The notes under the pieces are model-generated. The model was not told the origin of the DNA. It searched no databases and saw only the letters and a list, made by a program, of their open reading frames with translations. Below, one piece after another: positions 34,894 to 44,504 of a stretch of 64,000 nucleotides of DNA (positions are counted from its first letter, which is position 1; every line of letters starts with the position of its first letter). This DNA comes from an uncultured Acetobacteroides sp. Its GTDB lineage: Bacteria > Bacteroidota > Bacteroidia > Bacteroidales > ZOR0009. Made by a program: the position numbers and the translations under genes. The stretch spans positions 496,001-560,000 of the forward strand of contig NZ_OY782755.1 of assembly GCF_963678165.1 (NCBI RefSeq), in the 5' to 3' direction.

Positions 34894-36498
34894 TTAAAAA
34901 CCTCGTCCAAACATACCCCAGAAGGTGTGTTCGAGTTCGGTCCAGCGCTGCATGGCGCCGCGGGCAAAGTCGTTGGAGTAGCGGGTAACCACCTCGCGGG
35001 CCTCCTTGTTCTTCCCCTTCTTTACCAGCTCCTTCACCTGCTCCTCTAGGGCGGGCTGCTCGGCTAGCGCTTTGGCTTCTAATGCTGCAACTTCGGTTTC
35101 GATGGTCTTACGGCTCTTCTGCCACTTTACGGTGGCTAGCTTATTTGCCTTGCGGAAGCTCCATATTGCGGCATCCTCGCGGTAGCGCTGCTGGCCGCAG
35201 ATGCTGTAGCTATCGGGTAGCGACAGGTTGCCCGAGTAGATGGGCAAGCGGGGGCTTTGGCCTGGGTTGTCGAACGAGAACCACGCTACGCCGCCAATTT
35301 CGTCGGGAAGCCAGTCGCGCAGCTGGATGATTTCGGAGTAGGAGCACCAGCACACCGATACGGTACGCTGAAAATCTACCGATCCGGGCTTAAGCGCGTT
35401 GTACATGGCCGCCTCATCCTTTCCCATCCAAGGGTTGGCGCCCTCGTAGAGCACGGTGTCAACCTTTTCCACCGTGCCGTCTGCCTTGTAGGTGGTTTTG
35501 GCCACCTTTAGGTTCTTGGTCATGTCGTAGAAGGTGCCCTCGTAGGTGGTGCGGTAAAAGGCAAACACGTCTTGGACCGATACTTTCTTGTCGGGCTTTA
35601 CCGAGAAGGGAAGCTCGTCGGCGTCGTACTTTAGGTTGGCCGAAGGTGCGACGCTGCTCAGTACGAAGAAGTCGCGTATGGTGAAGTTCTTCTTCGACTG
35701 GCTGTAGGCTTTCCAGAACTTAAAGGGGGTGGTGCCATCCCACAGCTTAAGGCGAAGCGCTACCTCCTTTACGTTGTCGGATGCCATAAAGTAGTCGGGC
35801 TTGCTCAGGTCTATCTCGCCAATGCGGGCAACGTTTGCCGATATGCCCACATGATCGTCGAGGATGCGCTGGGCTGCCCAAACGCCGCCAATGCGGTCGG
35901 CGCCCTCGCCGAAGATCTCGAGCTGCCATACCTCGTTCTTGTCGGCAATGGTGATGCACTCGCCCATGTCGCCGTAGCCGTACTGCTTAATGAGGTCTCC
36001 GATTAGCTTAATGGCCTGGCGGGCGGTGGTGCATCGCTGCAGGGCTATCCGCTGCAGTTCCTCGATGTTGAACATCCCCTTTGGGTTTGCCAGTTCCTTG
36101 CGGCCGACAATGGTGGTTTCGCCAATGCTCAGCTGCTTTTCGTTGAGGCAAGGGTAGGTGGTGTTGAGGTAGGCGAAGGTTTGTCTTGCCTGTGGGATTG
36201 TTCCGGCCAGCGTAAGGCCGTTCTTGTCGTTGATGCTTTCGGTTTTGAGGTTTCCCTTGAAGATTTTGGCCTTGGCCGTGTCTGCGTAGGTGGCTGCTGG
36301 CTCGATGCTGAGCCACGATCGGTAGGCGCCGTCGCAGCTGTGGCTGGTTATTACCGATTTGTCGGCTGATGCCTTCTTGCCAACAAGGATGCTGGTGCAG
36401 GTTTCCCCAAAGTAGGGGTTGTCATCCTGGCTGTAGGCGTTAATGGCGAAGAGTATCCCCCACGACAGGAGCATTACCCCTCCAATTCTTCTTCTCAT
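34894..36498 (-). CDS. Exported C69-family dipeptidase
   Basis: The 534-residue protein has a signal peptide (about 1-23). Soon after it comes the N-terminal-nucleophile cysteine in the typical context ETCTSILVGKKAS (Cys about 34). Other family segments are SHSCDGAYRSW and GEGADRIGGVWAAQRILDDHVG. Members of peptidase family C69 (formerly U34) cleave dipeptides after removing their own N-terminal part. The signal peptide suggests a periplasmic enzyme recycling peptides. It stands alone, between terminators. Confidence 0.92.
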   Translation of the reverse strand: MRRRIGGVMLLSWGILFAINAYSQDDNPYFGETCTSILVGKKASADKSVITSHSCDGAYRSWLSIEPAATYADTAKAKIFKGNLKTESINDKNGLTLAGTIPQARQTFAYLNTTYPCLNEKQLSIGETTIVGRKELANPKGMFNIEELQRIALQRCTTARQAIKLIGDLIKQYGYGDMGECITIADKNEVWQLEIFGEGADRIGGVWAAQRILDDHVGISANVARIGEIDLSKPDYFMASDNVKEVALRLKLWDGTTPFKFWKAYSQSKKNFTIRDFFVLSSVAPSANLKYDADELPFSVKPDKKVSVQDVFAFYRTTYEGTFYDMTKNLKVAKTTYKADGTVEKVDTVLYEGANPWMGKDEAAMYNALKPGSVDFQRTVSVCWCSYSEIIQLRDWLPDEIGGVAWFSFDNPGQSPRLPIYSGNLSLPDSYSICGQQRYREDAAIWSFRKANKLATVKWQKSRKTIETEVAALEAKALAEQPALEEQVKELVKKGKNKEAREVVTRYSNDFARGAMQRWTELEHTFWGMFGRGF

Positions 36499-36620
36499 CT
36501 TGGTTGCAGATTAAGTGGTATAACTAAATAGTGTTGTCGCGGTTGCAATGCTAGCCATAATCTGCCAGATACGGAACATGTAATAGATGTTTTTGGGCAG
36601 AATGCTTTGTTGGGGGAAAT

Positions 36621-36651
36621 AAAAAAAGCATCCTTCGCAGGGTGCTTTTTT
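36621..36651 (-). terminator. Intrinsic terminator after the NigD-like gene
   Basis: The stem AGCATCCT/AGGGTGCT (36627-36634 with 36639-36646, one G-T pair) has a TCGC-type tetraloop and A/T runs on both sides, 28 bases beyond the stop of the minus-strand gene. Confidence 0.83.
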
Positions 36652-36678
36652 GCTGTTTGGATTTGGTTGTATGTGCGG

Positions 36679-37410
36679 TTAGTTAACCGCGGAGTAATCT
36701 TTTGTATTGTAGTTAATGGAATCTTCAATCTTAACGATCCCCGGCCAGTCGTACGTTAGCTGCAGGGTTTTGGTTGAGCCGTCGTAGCTGGTTGTCGTGA
36801 GTTCTATCTTTCTGTTCTGCGCACCGGCCGTTTGCAGCGAGCTTATGCTGAACGATACGATGCCTCGCATTCGGTACCTCTGATTATCGCCATAGCCGTT
36901 TTGACGAAACTGTAGCTTGGCGACTTCTGGCGTGCTTGGAAATTGATCGCTCTCTACGAGGTTTACCATGTGGAGCTTGCTATCGCCTAAGAATTCGAAT
37001 TCGATGTTAAGGTGGTCGGAGGATATCCACGCATCGGTTATTACCAGCGGATCGTTGCCGATGCTGTCGGCGTTGGCCGTGGTTAGCTTGACGATGGGCT
37101 TGGTGAGCACCTGGTAAATATCGTTTAACCTCACATCGTGGTTGTAGCCATCGTGTCTGTTCGAAAGAATGGTGTAGCTGGCAATTATTCGCTGCCCATC
37201 TTTGGGGTTGTAGTAGGGTAAGTTGGTTATTGCAGGCCACACCTTATCCCCGTTGTCGAGCAGAATGTAGAATTCATGGGAGGTGGGAGATACTTTTTGC
37301 ACGGTGCCCATGTCCACCCAATAACTATCCGACGACCAGTCGTCGTCGTTGCAGCTGGTAAGCGCAATCGACATTACCGCTGCCAGTAGTAGTAAAATTC
37401 TTTTCTTCAT
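36679..37410 (-). CDS. NigD-like lipoprotein
   Basis: The protein is 243 residues from the ATG at 37410; the frame stays open 25 codons further but reads non-coding DNA. The lipoprotein signal MKKRILLLLAAVMSIALTSC has its lipobox cysteine at residue 20. A beta-rich body follows, with GTVQKVSPTSHEFYILLDNG and a terminal immunoglobulin-like region. It resembles NigD-like proteins, a Bacteroidales-restricted family first named from a bacteriocin locus, whose role is unclear. No bacteriocin genes lie nearby, and it stands alone between terminators. Confidence 0.75.
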   Translation of the reverse strand: MKKRILLLLAAVMSIALTSCNDDDWSSDSYWVDMGTVQKVSPTSHEFYILLDNGDKVWPAITNLPYYNPKDGQRIIASYTILSNRHDGYNHDVRLNDIYQVLTKPIVKLTTANADSIGNDPLVITDAWISSDHLNIEFEFLGDSKLHMVNLVESDQFPSTPEVAKLQFRQNGYGDNQRYRMRGIVSFSISSLQTAGAQNRKIELTTTSYDGSTKTLQLTYDWPGIVKIEDSINYNTKDYSAVN

Positions 37411-37576
37411 GGTATCGATAATTTGAAATGGGTTTGGTTGAGATAACTTCAATGGCGGCATTATATTGGCAATGCCCTTGTCCATTCACCAAAAATCGTG
37501 CCTGAGCTGTTGCGTAGCGTGCGTTTTTGTTGAGAAATATGTCCTGCAATACGGGGAGGTGGCTGTGCATCGGGAA

Positions 37577-37608
37577 AGAAAAAGGGGTGGACTTTTACAT
37601 CCACCCCC
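37577..37608 (-). terminator. Intrinsic terminator after pepT
   Basis: On the minus strand, GGGGTGGA and TCCACCCC (8 bp, 8-base loop) are followed by TTTTTCTTT, about 28 bases beyond the pepT stop codon. Confidence 0.85.
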
Positions 37609-37635
37609 AATATGGTTCTAGCATTCCGTTACTGC

Positions 37636-38862
37636 TTACTGTGCGTAAAGCGATGCAAGATTAACAATAACGTCCTTTGCTTTTACTATAGATTCCAGCG
37701 GAACATATTCGAATTTCCCGTGGAAGTTGTGCCCGCCTGCAAAAATGTTGGGGCAGGGTAGGCCCATAAACGATAGGCGTGCGCCATCGGTGCCGCCGCG
37801 GATTGGCATTACGTGAGGTTTCACGTCGGCCATCTCCATTGCCTTTATGGCATTCTCTACGATGTGGTAGTGTGGCTCCACCTTCTCGCGCATGTTGTAG
37901 TACTGGTCTTTAATCTCCAGGGTTATGGTTCTGGCGCCGTAGCGTTGGTTTAGGAACTCGGCGATGCGCTGCATCTCTATCTTCTTTGCCTCGAACTTGG
38001 TGCGGTCGTGGTCGCGGATGATGTACTGGAACGAAGCATTCTCAACCGTTCCCTCGAACTTGGTGATGTGGAAGAAGCCTTCGTATCCGGTGGTGTGCTC
38101 GGGTCGCTGGCTTACGGGGAGCATTGCGTTAAACTCCTGTCCGATGAGGATAGCGTTTAGCATCTTGTCCTTGGCATACCCGGGGTGGATGTTGCAGCCC
38201 TGGATCTTTACGGTAGCGCCTGCGGCGTTGAAGTTTTCGTACTCCAGCTCGCCGATTGCGCCGCCATCGATGGTGTAGCCGAAGTCGGCGTTAAACTTCT
38301 CCACGTTGAAGAAGTCTACTCCGCAGCCCACCTCCTCGTCGTGCGAGAAGGCCACGCGGATATCGCCATGCTTCACCTCGGGATGCTCTACCAGGTACTC
38401 CATTGCCGACATGATGGCTGCGATGCCGGCCTTATCGTCGGCACCGAGTAGGGTTGTTCCGTCGGTGGTGATGATGGTTTGTCCTACGTAGTCCTTCAGC
38501 TCGGGGAAGTCGGCAACCTTTAGGGTTAGCCCGCGTTCCTTGTTGAGCAGGATGTCGTTGCCGTCGTAGTTGGCTACAATCTGTGGCTTGATGTCCTTCC
38601 CTGGCATATCAGGGCTGGTATCCATGTGCGCCATAAAGAAGATGGTGGGCACCTTTTTGTCGGCGTTCGAGGGGAGCGTTGCCGTAACGTATCCGTGTTC
38701 GTCTACGTCAACGTTGGCAAGGCCAATTGCCTTTAGCTCCTTTTCGAGCATGCGGCCCAGCACGCGCTGCTTTTCGGTGCTTGGGTATGTTTTCGATTCG
38801 GGGTCCGACTCGGTATCAACCGCTACGTACCTCAAAAACTTGTCTAAGATATTTTCTGACAT
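37636..38862 (-). CDS. pepT: Peptidase T (tripeptide aminopeptidase)
   Basis: The protein is 408 residues from the ATG at 38862 (MSENILDKFLRYVAVDTESD), the family's normal length and start; in-frame codons up to 38910 are probably untranslated. It has the M20 zinc ligands: His in FFMAHMDTSPD, Asp in LLGADDKAG, Glu-Glu in FSHDEEVGCG, Asp in TIDGG and the late His in GGHNFHGKFE. PepT removes the N-terminal residue from tripeptides in the cytoplasm. The neighbouring OPT transporter on the same strand suggests joint use in peptide uptake and hydrolysis. Confidence 0.95.
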   Translation of the reverse strand: MSENILDKFLRYVAVDTESDPESKTYPSTEKQRVLGRMLEKELKAIGLANVDVDEHGYVTATLPSNADKKVPTIFFMAHMDTSPDMPGKDIKPQIVANYDGNDILLNKERGLTLKVADFPELKDYVGQTIITTDGTTLLGADDKAGIAAIMSAMEYLVEHPEVKHGDIRVAFSHDEEVGCGVDFFNVEKFNADFGYTIDGGAIGELEYENFNAAGATVKIQGCNIHPGYAKDKMLNAILIGQEFNAMLPVSQRPEHTTGYEGFFHITKFEGTVENASFQYIIRDHDRTKFEAKKIEMQRIAEFLNQRYGARTITLEIKDQYYNMREKVEPHYHIVENAIKAMEMADVKPHVMPIRGGTDGARLSFMGLPCPNIFAGGHNFHGKFEYVPLESIVKAKDVIVNLASLYAQ

Positions 38863-39005
38863 TTCTCTATAGTGTTTGTCTGTGTTAAGTGCTTTTTCTT
38901 TCATCACCAATCACGTATCGTATATTACGACTTGCATTCGGGCTGCAGCCCTGCACCTTGCGTTGTGCCTTCTGCACCATCTGCTGTGCGTCGTGCTATG
39001 TTATT

Positions 39006-39057
39006 TGTCTTGCTTCTCGCGTCTTGAGTCTTGATACTTGCGTCTTGTATCTTGTCC
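39006..39057. repeat. Heptamer tandem repeat between OPT gene and pepT
   Basis: The plus strand reads GTCTTGA GTCTTGA, then TACTTGC GTCTTGT, then ATCTTGT, with more degenerate units before (TGTCTTG, TTCTCGC). It ends directly at the OPT transporter stop codon. The 200-base gap also holds a Cys-codon-like T/G-rich stretch without a recognisable feature. Confidence 0.7.
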
Positions 39058-39061
39058 CAAC

Positions 39062-41062
39062 TTACTCCTCTTCGGGCTTAGCGCGTAGCGAATCCCAGAT
39101 GAAGTAGCCGATGATGGCAGCATACATTACAACGGCAAGTATCTGAGCTCCGTTGCTCTCAGCCCACTCTGTAAGCGTTAGGTTTGCACCTAGGAAACGA
39201 ATAATGGCGCTTACCACTCCCATTAGCGCACCACCGGCAATAAAGCCCGATGCAATAAGGGTTCCACGTTCCTTACGTGCCTTGTTAACCTCGGCAAACT
39301 TCGAGCGGGTGGCTACTATATGGGCTACAATACCGCCTACCAGTAGCGGAGTGTTCAGCTCGAGTGGAATAAACATTCCTAGGGCGAATGCTAGGGCAGG
39401 TACGCCTATCATGGTAAGGATTAGCGCTAGCATAGCACCTGCTCCGTAGAGCATCCATGGCGCTGCCTGGCCCGACATCATTGGCTCGATAACCGCAGCC
39501 ATGGCATTGGCCTGTGGGGCAACGAGTGCACCTTCGCCAGAGAATCCGTAGGTCTTGTTAAGAACCATAATCACGCCGCCAACGGTAGCTGCGGACACTA
39601 GCGTTCCGAGAAACTTAAAGGTTTCCTGCTTACGGGGCGTTGTTCCAATCCAGTATCCGATCTTAAGGTCGGTAATAAATCCTCCAGCCATCGATAGCGC
39701 TGTACACACTACGCCTCCGATCACCAACGCAGCGGCCATCCCCTCTGTTCCCTTCAGTCCAACCGAAACAAGAATGCCCGACGAGATGATAAGCGTCATT
39801 AGCGTCATCCCCGAAACGGGATTGGTGCCTACAATGGCAATAGCGTTGGCTGCAACCGTGGTAAACAGGAACGCAATAATCATTACAATGGCCAACCCAA
39901 CCAGCGCGTAGGTAATGTTGTGCACTACGCCGAACTGGAAGAAGATAAAGATGAGGGCAGCTCCTATAATAGTTCCTATAGCGATGAACTTCATCGAAAG
40001 ATCGCGCTGGGTGCGGGCTAGAGCCTTATCTACGGCATGCTTTCCTCCAAGCTCCTTGGCGGCAAGCCCAACTGCATTCTTAATAATGCCCGACGAGCGA
40101 ATAATACCAATCACTCCGGCCATGGCAATACCGCCAATGCCGATGTTACGGACGTAGGCGCGGAAGATCTCCTCGGGCTGCATCTGCCCAATTAGCTTTA
40201 CCACGTTGGCACCAACGGCAACGGTTTGCCCATCGGCAAAGTATGAGATGATAGGTATCAGCACGAACCACGACACGAACGATCCGGCGCAGATAATGGC
40301 GGCATACTTAAGCCCAATGATGTAGCCCAGCCCCAACAGCGCCGATCCTACGTTCACCTTAAACACCATCTTTGCCTTATCGGCCAGCTCGGCTCCTGCA
40401 GGAATGATACGGGTGGTTATCACCTCGCTCCATGCGCCAAAGGTGGCCACAATGAAGTCGTAAAGACCGCCAACCAAGCCTGCAAGCACCAGCACCTTTG
40501 CCTGATTTCCGCCCTTGGCCCCTGATACGAGCACCTCGGTGGTAGCTGTAGCCTCTGGAAAGGGGTACTTGCCGTGCTGATCGGATACAAAGTACTTACG
40601 GAAGGGGATTAGGAACAGAATGCCGAGCACACCTCCGAACAGCGACGACAGGAATACCTGAAAGAAGTGAACGGATAGCTCGGGGTACTTTGCCTGAAGG
40701 ATGTATAGCGCTGGAAGCGTAAAGATGGCTCCCGCAACAATCACCCCCGAGCATGCACCAATCGACTGGATGATGACATTCTCGCTCAGCGAGTTCTTAC
40801 GGCCCGTTACCGTCGACAGCCCTACGGCTATGATGGCAATAGGGATGGCTGCCTCAAATACCTGTCCGACTTTCAGCCCGAGGTAGGCGGCTGCTGCCGA
40901 AAATATAACGGCCATCAACAGCCCCATAAGCAGCGAGTAGGTGGTTACTTCGGGGTATGTTTTTTTAGGAGATAGGATCGGCTCGTACACCTCTCCTTCC
41001 TTAAGATCGCGGTACGCGTTCTCAGGTAAACCAATGGGTTTTTCTTCTGGATTGTTATGCAT
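39062..41062 (-). CDS. OPT-family oligopeptide transporter
   Basis: The 666-residue protein has about 15 membrane helices and the conserved opening of the bacterial OPT branch: PEVTTYSLLMGLLMAVIFSA and YLGLKVGQVFEAAIPIAI in the first helices. The DLKIGYWIGTTPRKQ segment comes near residue 465. Members import peptides or metal-peptide complexes with the proton gradient; substrate choice cannot be read here. It precedes pepT on the same strand by 200 bases, which suits uptake followed by cytoplasmic hydrolysis. Its C-terminus is acidic and cytoplasmic. Confidence 0.92.
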   Translation of the reverse strand: MHNNPEEKPIGLPENAYRDLKEGEVYEPILSPKKTYPEVTTYSLLMGLLMAVIFSAAAAYLGLKVGQVFEAAIPIAIIAVGLSTVTGRKNSLSENVIIQSIGACSGVIVAGAIFTLPALYILQAKYPELSVHFFQVFLSSLFGGVLGILFLIPFRKYFVSDQHGKYPFPEATATTEVLVSGAKGGNQAKVLVLAGLVGGLYDFIVATFGAWSEVITTRIIPAGAELADKAKMVFKVNVGSALLGLGYIIGLKYAAIICAGSFVSWFVLIPIISYFADGQTVAVGANVVKLIGQMQPEEIFRAYVRNIGIGGIAMAGVIGIIRSSGIIKNAVGLAAKELGGKHAVDKALARTQRDLSMKFIAIGTIIGAALIFIFFQFGVVHNITYALVGLAIVMIIAFLFTTVAANAIAIVGTNPVSGMTLMTLIISSGILVSVGLKGTEGMAAALVIGGVVCTALSMAGGFITDLKIGYWIGTTPRKQETFKFLGTLVSAATVGGVIMVLNKTYGFSGEGALVAPQANAMAAVIEPMMSGQAAPWMLYGAGAMLALILTMIGVPALAFALGMFIPLELNTPLLVGGIVAHIVATRSKFAEVNKARKERGTLIASGFIAGGALMGVVSAIIRFLGANLTLTEWAESNGAQILAVVMYAAIIGYFIWDSLRAKPEEE

Positions 41063-41693
41063 TACGTTAAGTTTTTCGAATGATGCGGCAAGATAGGGAT
41101 TTCCCGCGTAGGTTATTCGAAATATCGTTCCTTTTTTTTGCTGATTTTAGCTGTACAGGGTGGCCTGTGGAGCAGCACCTCTTGGTATCCTCCGAGGTTG
41201 TCTCAGCGTTGCTTTTTCCCTTCTTGGAAGGAGGTGTGATGGGTTGGAATGCATCCCCGCACTGCTCACTTACCCCAATAGCACAGCCGCTTACTTCTAT
41301 TAACGTTAAGTTAAGAAATTTTCTCAAAGCCAAAATGTATAATCAATGACAGGTTATTCTTTCGTTTAGGTGGAAGTACTGGGTGAATGCTTTTTTTAAT
41401 AGATGGTTTTTATGCTATTTGACATTTCGAACCCACCCCGACCCCTCCAATGGAGGGGATAACGTGCTGCTATTAGGCGTTTGTACTTCTGAATTGATAC
41501 TTAGCTCGACGGCACAGCCGTATTCTCCTTTGCGCTTTTCCTAAGTTACTTATTATAGTAGCTCATCTCTCTAAGCTTTCATGACATCCTCCGAGGCCTC
41601 CTCATCGCTGCTTTTCCCCTCCTTGGGAGGGGTAGGGGTGGGTTGGATGCGCTTTTTGCACCTCTAACTTACCCCATCTCTCCTTCAGCATAA
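41063..41693. repeat. Gene-free region with dispersed repeats
   Basis: Two segments resemble each other, about 41190-41290 and 41585-41690. Both read ATCCTCCGAGG, then a TTTTCCC-CTTGG-AGG palindrome, then GGGTTGGA, then a CTTACCCC stretch. The second holds a full copy of the GC-rich palindrome family (41615-41646), and another copy in reverse orientation lies at 41430-41460. No gene was recognised; short open frames here are accidental. Confidence 0.65.
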
Positions 41694-41720
41694 ATAAAAA
41701 AAGGAGGCTCTCACCTCCTT
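41694..41720 (-). terminator. Intrinsic terminator after the barrel-protein gene
   Basis: On the minus strand AAGGAGG and CCTCCTT (7 bp, 6-base loop) are followed by a run of Ts, 50 bases beyond the stop codon at 41770. Confidence 0.8.
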
Positions 41721-41769
41721 GTATCTTCCTCTGCGGATGCCACACCTACGGGTGCGTGGCCCGCTGCTG

Positions 41770-42942
41770 CTAGTCTTGGGTAAAGTTGCCGATGCCCCAG
41801 CACAGCGCCACGCGCAGGTAGCCGGAGTTTCCCTTAAACTCGGGGAGCAGGGAGGTGGCAGCAAAGTTATACCCTGCGTCGACCCTCAGGCTGATGTTGT
41901 TCTCGTGCGCCTTCTCCGCGCTGCCGCTGCCGAGGCCGAAGTCGAACAGCTTCACCTCCGAGTGGATACCGGGCCCTGCCGCAAATGTTCGGTACACCCT
42001 TAGCTCCTTGCTGTCGTCCTTGGCGGCCTTGTAGATGTCGCTCTCTATGGTGCTCCCAGCCAGCGCTAGGTAGGGTGCCAGCATCACCCGGCTGTTGTGC
42101 ACCACCGAGTAGCCGGCTAGGATGCCTCCCTCGAAGTAGGCAAAGTCGCTGCCGCTGGCAAAATCGTACGTCTTCGAATCGGAAACCACCGATAGGGCGT
42201 TGCGCAACTTCAGCTTGCCCGCCGATATGTACAGCGAAAGGTAGGCCCTGCTGATGTTGAAGTCTAGCGCCGCGAAGGGGACGCCTCGTGGTGCGAAGCG
42301 GCTGTGCAGCTCTCCCGTTGGGATGAATAGGTTGGCGCCTAAGGTCAGCGATATCGAGCCCTTAACGGGTTGCTTGGGCATGTAGGTGTTCACAAAGTCG
42401 TGGTAGGGCGTGCTGGTGTGCTGCATTCTGGCCTCCTGCACCATCTGCCCGTAGGTGTCGTTGCGCTCGCCCGTCTTCAGCAGCTGTAGGTAGAGCTGCA
42501 GCAGCCCCTTCTCCTCGGCGCTAAGCGCCGATGCGGCAACTGCCGCCCTTAGTGTGTCGCACTTCAGCGACGCCTTGCTGTAGAGCGAGTCGTAGATGGG
42601 GTAAGCCTTGGGGTAGCCGATGGCCTGCACCTCCTCGCGGTAGTTGGCCGCCTTGTCGAGCCAATCCTGCCAGCTCTGAAGCAGCAGGGTGATGCAAATT
42701 TCCTCGGAGTATACGAAGGGGCTGTAGCGCGGATCCTTTGCGTCGCGGTTCAGGCTGCCGTAGAGCTCGCGAGCCCTAGCGGTGTTGTTGGTTAGCAGCG
42801 CCTGTAGCAGCTGCTCCCGTCCGCTGTTTACCCGCAGCAGCGCGCTGTCGGCCTGCTGTGTTGTTTCATTAGCCTGCTGCGCCCCTGCGCTAAGGACCAC
42901 CAGCACCACGCCAAGCGCAGCAAGTAGAAGCTTCTTCCTCAT
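41770..42942 (-). CDS. Exported outer-membrane beta-barrel-like protein
   Basis: The protein is 390 residues from the ATG at 42942 (MRKKLLLAALGVVLVVLSAG), which starts a clear signal peptide; an in-frame ATG eight codons upstream is less likely. Residues about 25-190 are helical, Ala/Leu/Gln-rich. The remaining 190 residues show alternating beta strands with aromatic girdles and resemble a small outer-membrane barrel (GSISLTLGANLFIPTGELH onwards, ending GYLRVALCWGIGNF). I do not recognise the family. It stands alone, with a terminator downstream. Confidence 0.65.
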   Translation of the reverse strand: MRKKLLLAALGVVLVVLSAGAQQANETTQQADSALLRVNSGREQLLQALLTNNTARARELYGSLNRDAKDPRYSPFVYSEEICITLLLQSWQDWLDKAANYREEVQAIGYPKAYPIYDSLYSKASLKCDTLRAAVAASALSAEEKGLLQLYLQLLKTGERNDTYGQMVQEARMQHTSTPYHDFVNTYMPKQPVKGSISLTLGANLFIPTGELHSRFAPRGVPFAALDFNISRAYLSLYISAGKLKLRNALSVVSDSKTYDFASGSDFAYFEGGILAGYSVVHNSRVMLAPYLALAGSTIESDIYKAAKDDSKELRVYRTFAAGPGIHSEVKLFDFGLGSGSAEKAHENNISLRVDAGYNFAATSLLPEFKGNSGYLRVALCWGIGNFTQD

Positions 42943-43488
42943 ATCCCAACGATTAAAAATTTGCAAGTTGTTGCCGTTCGTTTATTCCCCTTCTGCTGCC
43001 TGTAGTAGGCTGCTGCTATGCTGCAGCGCCTCATCCCCTACATGCTGGCTAGCATTAGGCGAATGTAGCACAGATTATTGTTTTTGGCAATACGCGGTGA
43101 GACGCTTACCTCTTTTTCTGCTCGTAAGGTTCTTGGCTTTTAGTAGGCTACCTAGGCATACCGATGTAACGTATTGCTTGGAAAAGATCCTAACCGTTGG
43201 CTGGCTGGTCTCGCCCAACAGGAGCTTTGTCTTTCGTCACCCATGGATGTCTATCCCCCCGTACTCCCTTCACCGCTGCGGCTTCTCCTATAGACAAGCC
43301 TTTGCTACGCTACTTTGGAGAGCCTCGGGTTCATCGAGGTGTTTTGCCTGTTGGTCGATTAAAATTTGACGGGCGAGCCTTTCTTCCGATATTTGCTCTA
43401 CAAGGATGGGATGGGGCAGCTACAATGCTTCGAAGCGGTGCCCAATTTCCCAAATAATCCCTTAACTTTAGGTCTTTAACTCGCGGCA
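42943..43488. other. Gene-free region upstream of divergent genes
   Basis: This 546-base stretch separates the barrel protein gene (-) from the LytS-type kinase gene (+). A near-consensus -7 element, TAACTTTA, ends about 25 bases before the kinase start. No other feature was recognised, and the open frames over it continue from the antisense strand of the neighbouring gene. Confidence 0.5.
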
Positions 43489-44504
43489 ATGGATAAATCT
43501 GATAGGTACAAAAGCAGACGGGTCAGCGTGCTCTTCCATCTCTCCGTTCTGACGTTGGTCGTCGTCCTGAACCCCCCAATTTGGTCACCATCGACGGCCT
43601 CGTCCTGTACGTTGTAACGAGGGTGTTTCCTCTTGTCGTGTTCTACGCCTGCTACTTCTGGCTGGTGCCTGCCTACCTGGCAAAGCGGCGGATACTTACC
43701 TTCCTTGCGCTGCTGCTGGTGCTGCTCAACGCCATAACCGTAGCGGGCTACCTCTCCATTGAGGTGGCCAACGATCTTTACGCCGGAAACCCTATCCATC
43801 TCTTCTATCGGTTGGATTTTCACCTCTCCGGCTTGCTCGCCATGACGGTGGCCGCCATCTTCGGCATCGCGTTCCGCTCCGTCTTCGGCTGGTACGAGGC
43901 GATGCAGACCCGGAGCCGGCTCGAAAAGGAGAAGCTGCAGAGCGAGCTGCTGCTGCTAAAGGCGCAGGTTAACCCGCACTTCCTGTTCAACACCCTTAAT
44001 ACGATCGACTACCTGATCTACGCCGATCAGCCAAAGGCGTCGGAGTCGCTCATCAAGCTCTCCTCGCTGCTGCGCTACGTGATCTACGAAACCGTGGGCG
44101 ATCAGGTGCCCCTTCAAACCGAGATTGAGCAGATGAGGGCCTACGTCGACCTGCAGCGGCTGCGCTACGGCGACCTCTCCTCCGGCATCTGCACGGTTGC
44201 GGACGATCCTTCCGGCAAGATGGTCGCCCCGATGCTCTTTATGCCCTTCATCGAGAATGCCTTCAAGCACACCGACGAGGCCGGCATACGGAAGGGGATG
44301 GCCATCGGCTTCTTTGTTGGCGCGCAGAGCCTGGAGTTTACCTGCAAGAACCATATCTCGCTCAAGGACGATCGGCATGGCGGCGGGTTTGGCCTGGAGA
44401 ACGTTCGGCGTCGCCTTCAGATGCAGTATCCCCATCGCCACGAGCTGGCCATCGATCAGTCCGCAGAAGTTTTCTCCGTCACCCTAAAGCTTACCCTGCA
44501 ATGA
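43489..44504 (+). pseudogene. LytS-type sensor kinase with a frameshift at a C6 tract
   Basis: The frame from the ATG at 43489 reads MDKSDRYKSRRVSVLFHLSV and a hydrophobic helix, then hits a stop near 43619. The remainder (TIDGLVLYVVTRVFPLV onwards) is in another frame and has no good start of its own. One extra C in the run of six at 43572-43577 would join the two into a 338-residue kinase. That protein has four membrane helices, the phospho-acceptor box NPHFLFNTLNTI (PF06580), and the HATPase segments FIENAFKH and GGGFGLENVRRR. It overlaps the LytTR regulator gene by four bases. It may be a real mutation, a phase-variable switch or a sequencing error. Confidence 0.82.

Noticed and set aside
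41080-41349. Open frames between the OPT transporter and the barrel gene
   Set aside because: They lie in repeat-containing non-coding DNA, with no start context or recognisable protein features.
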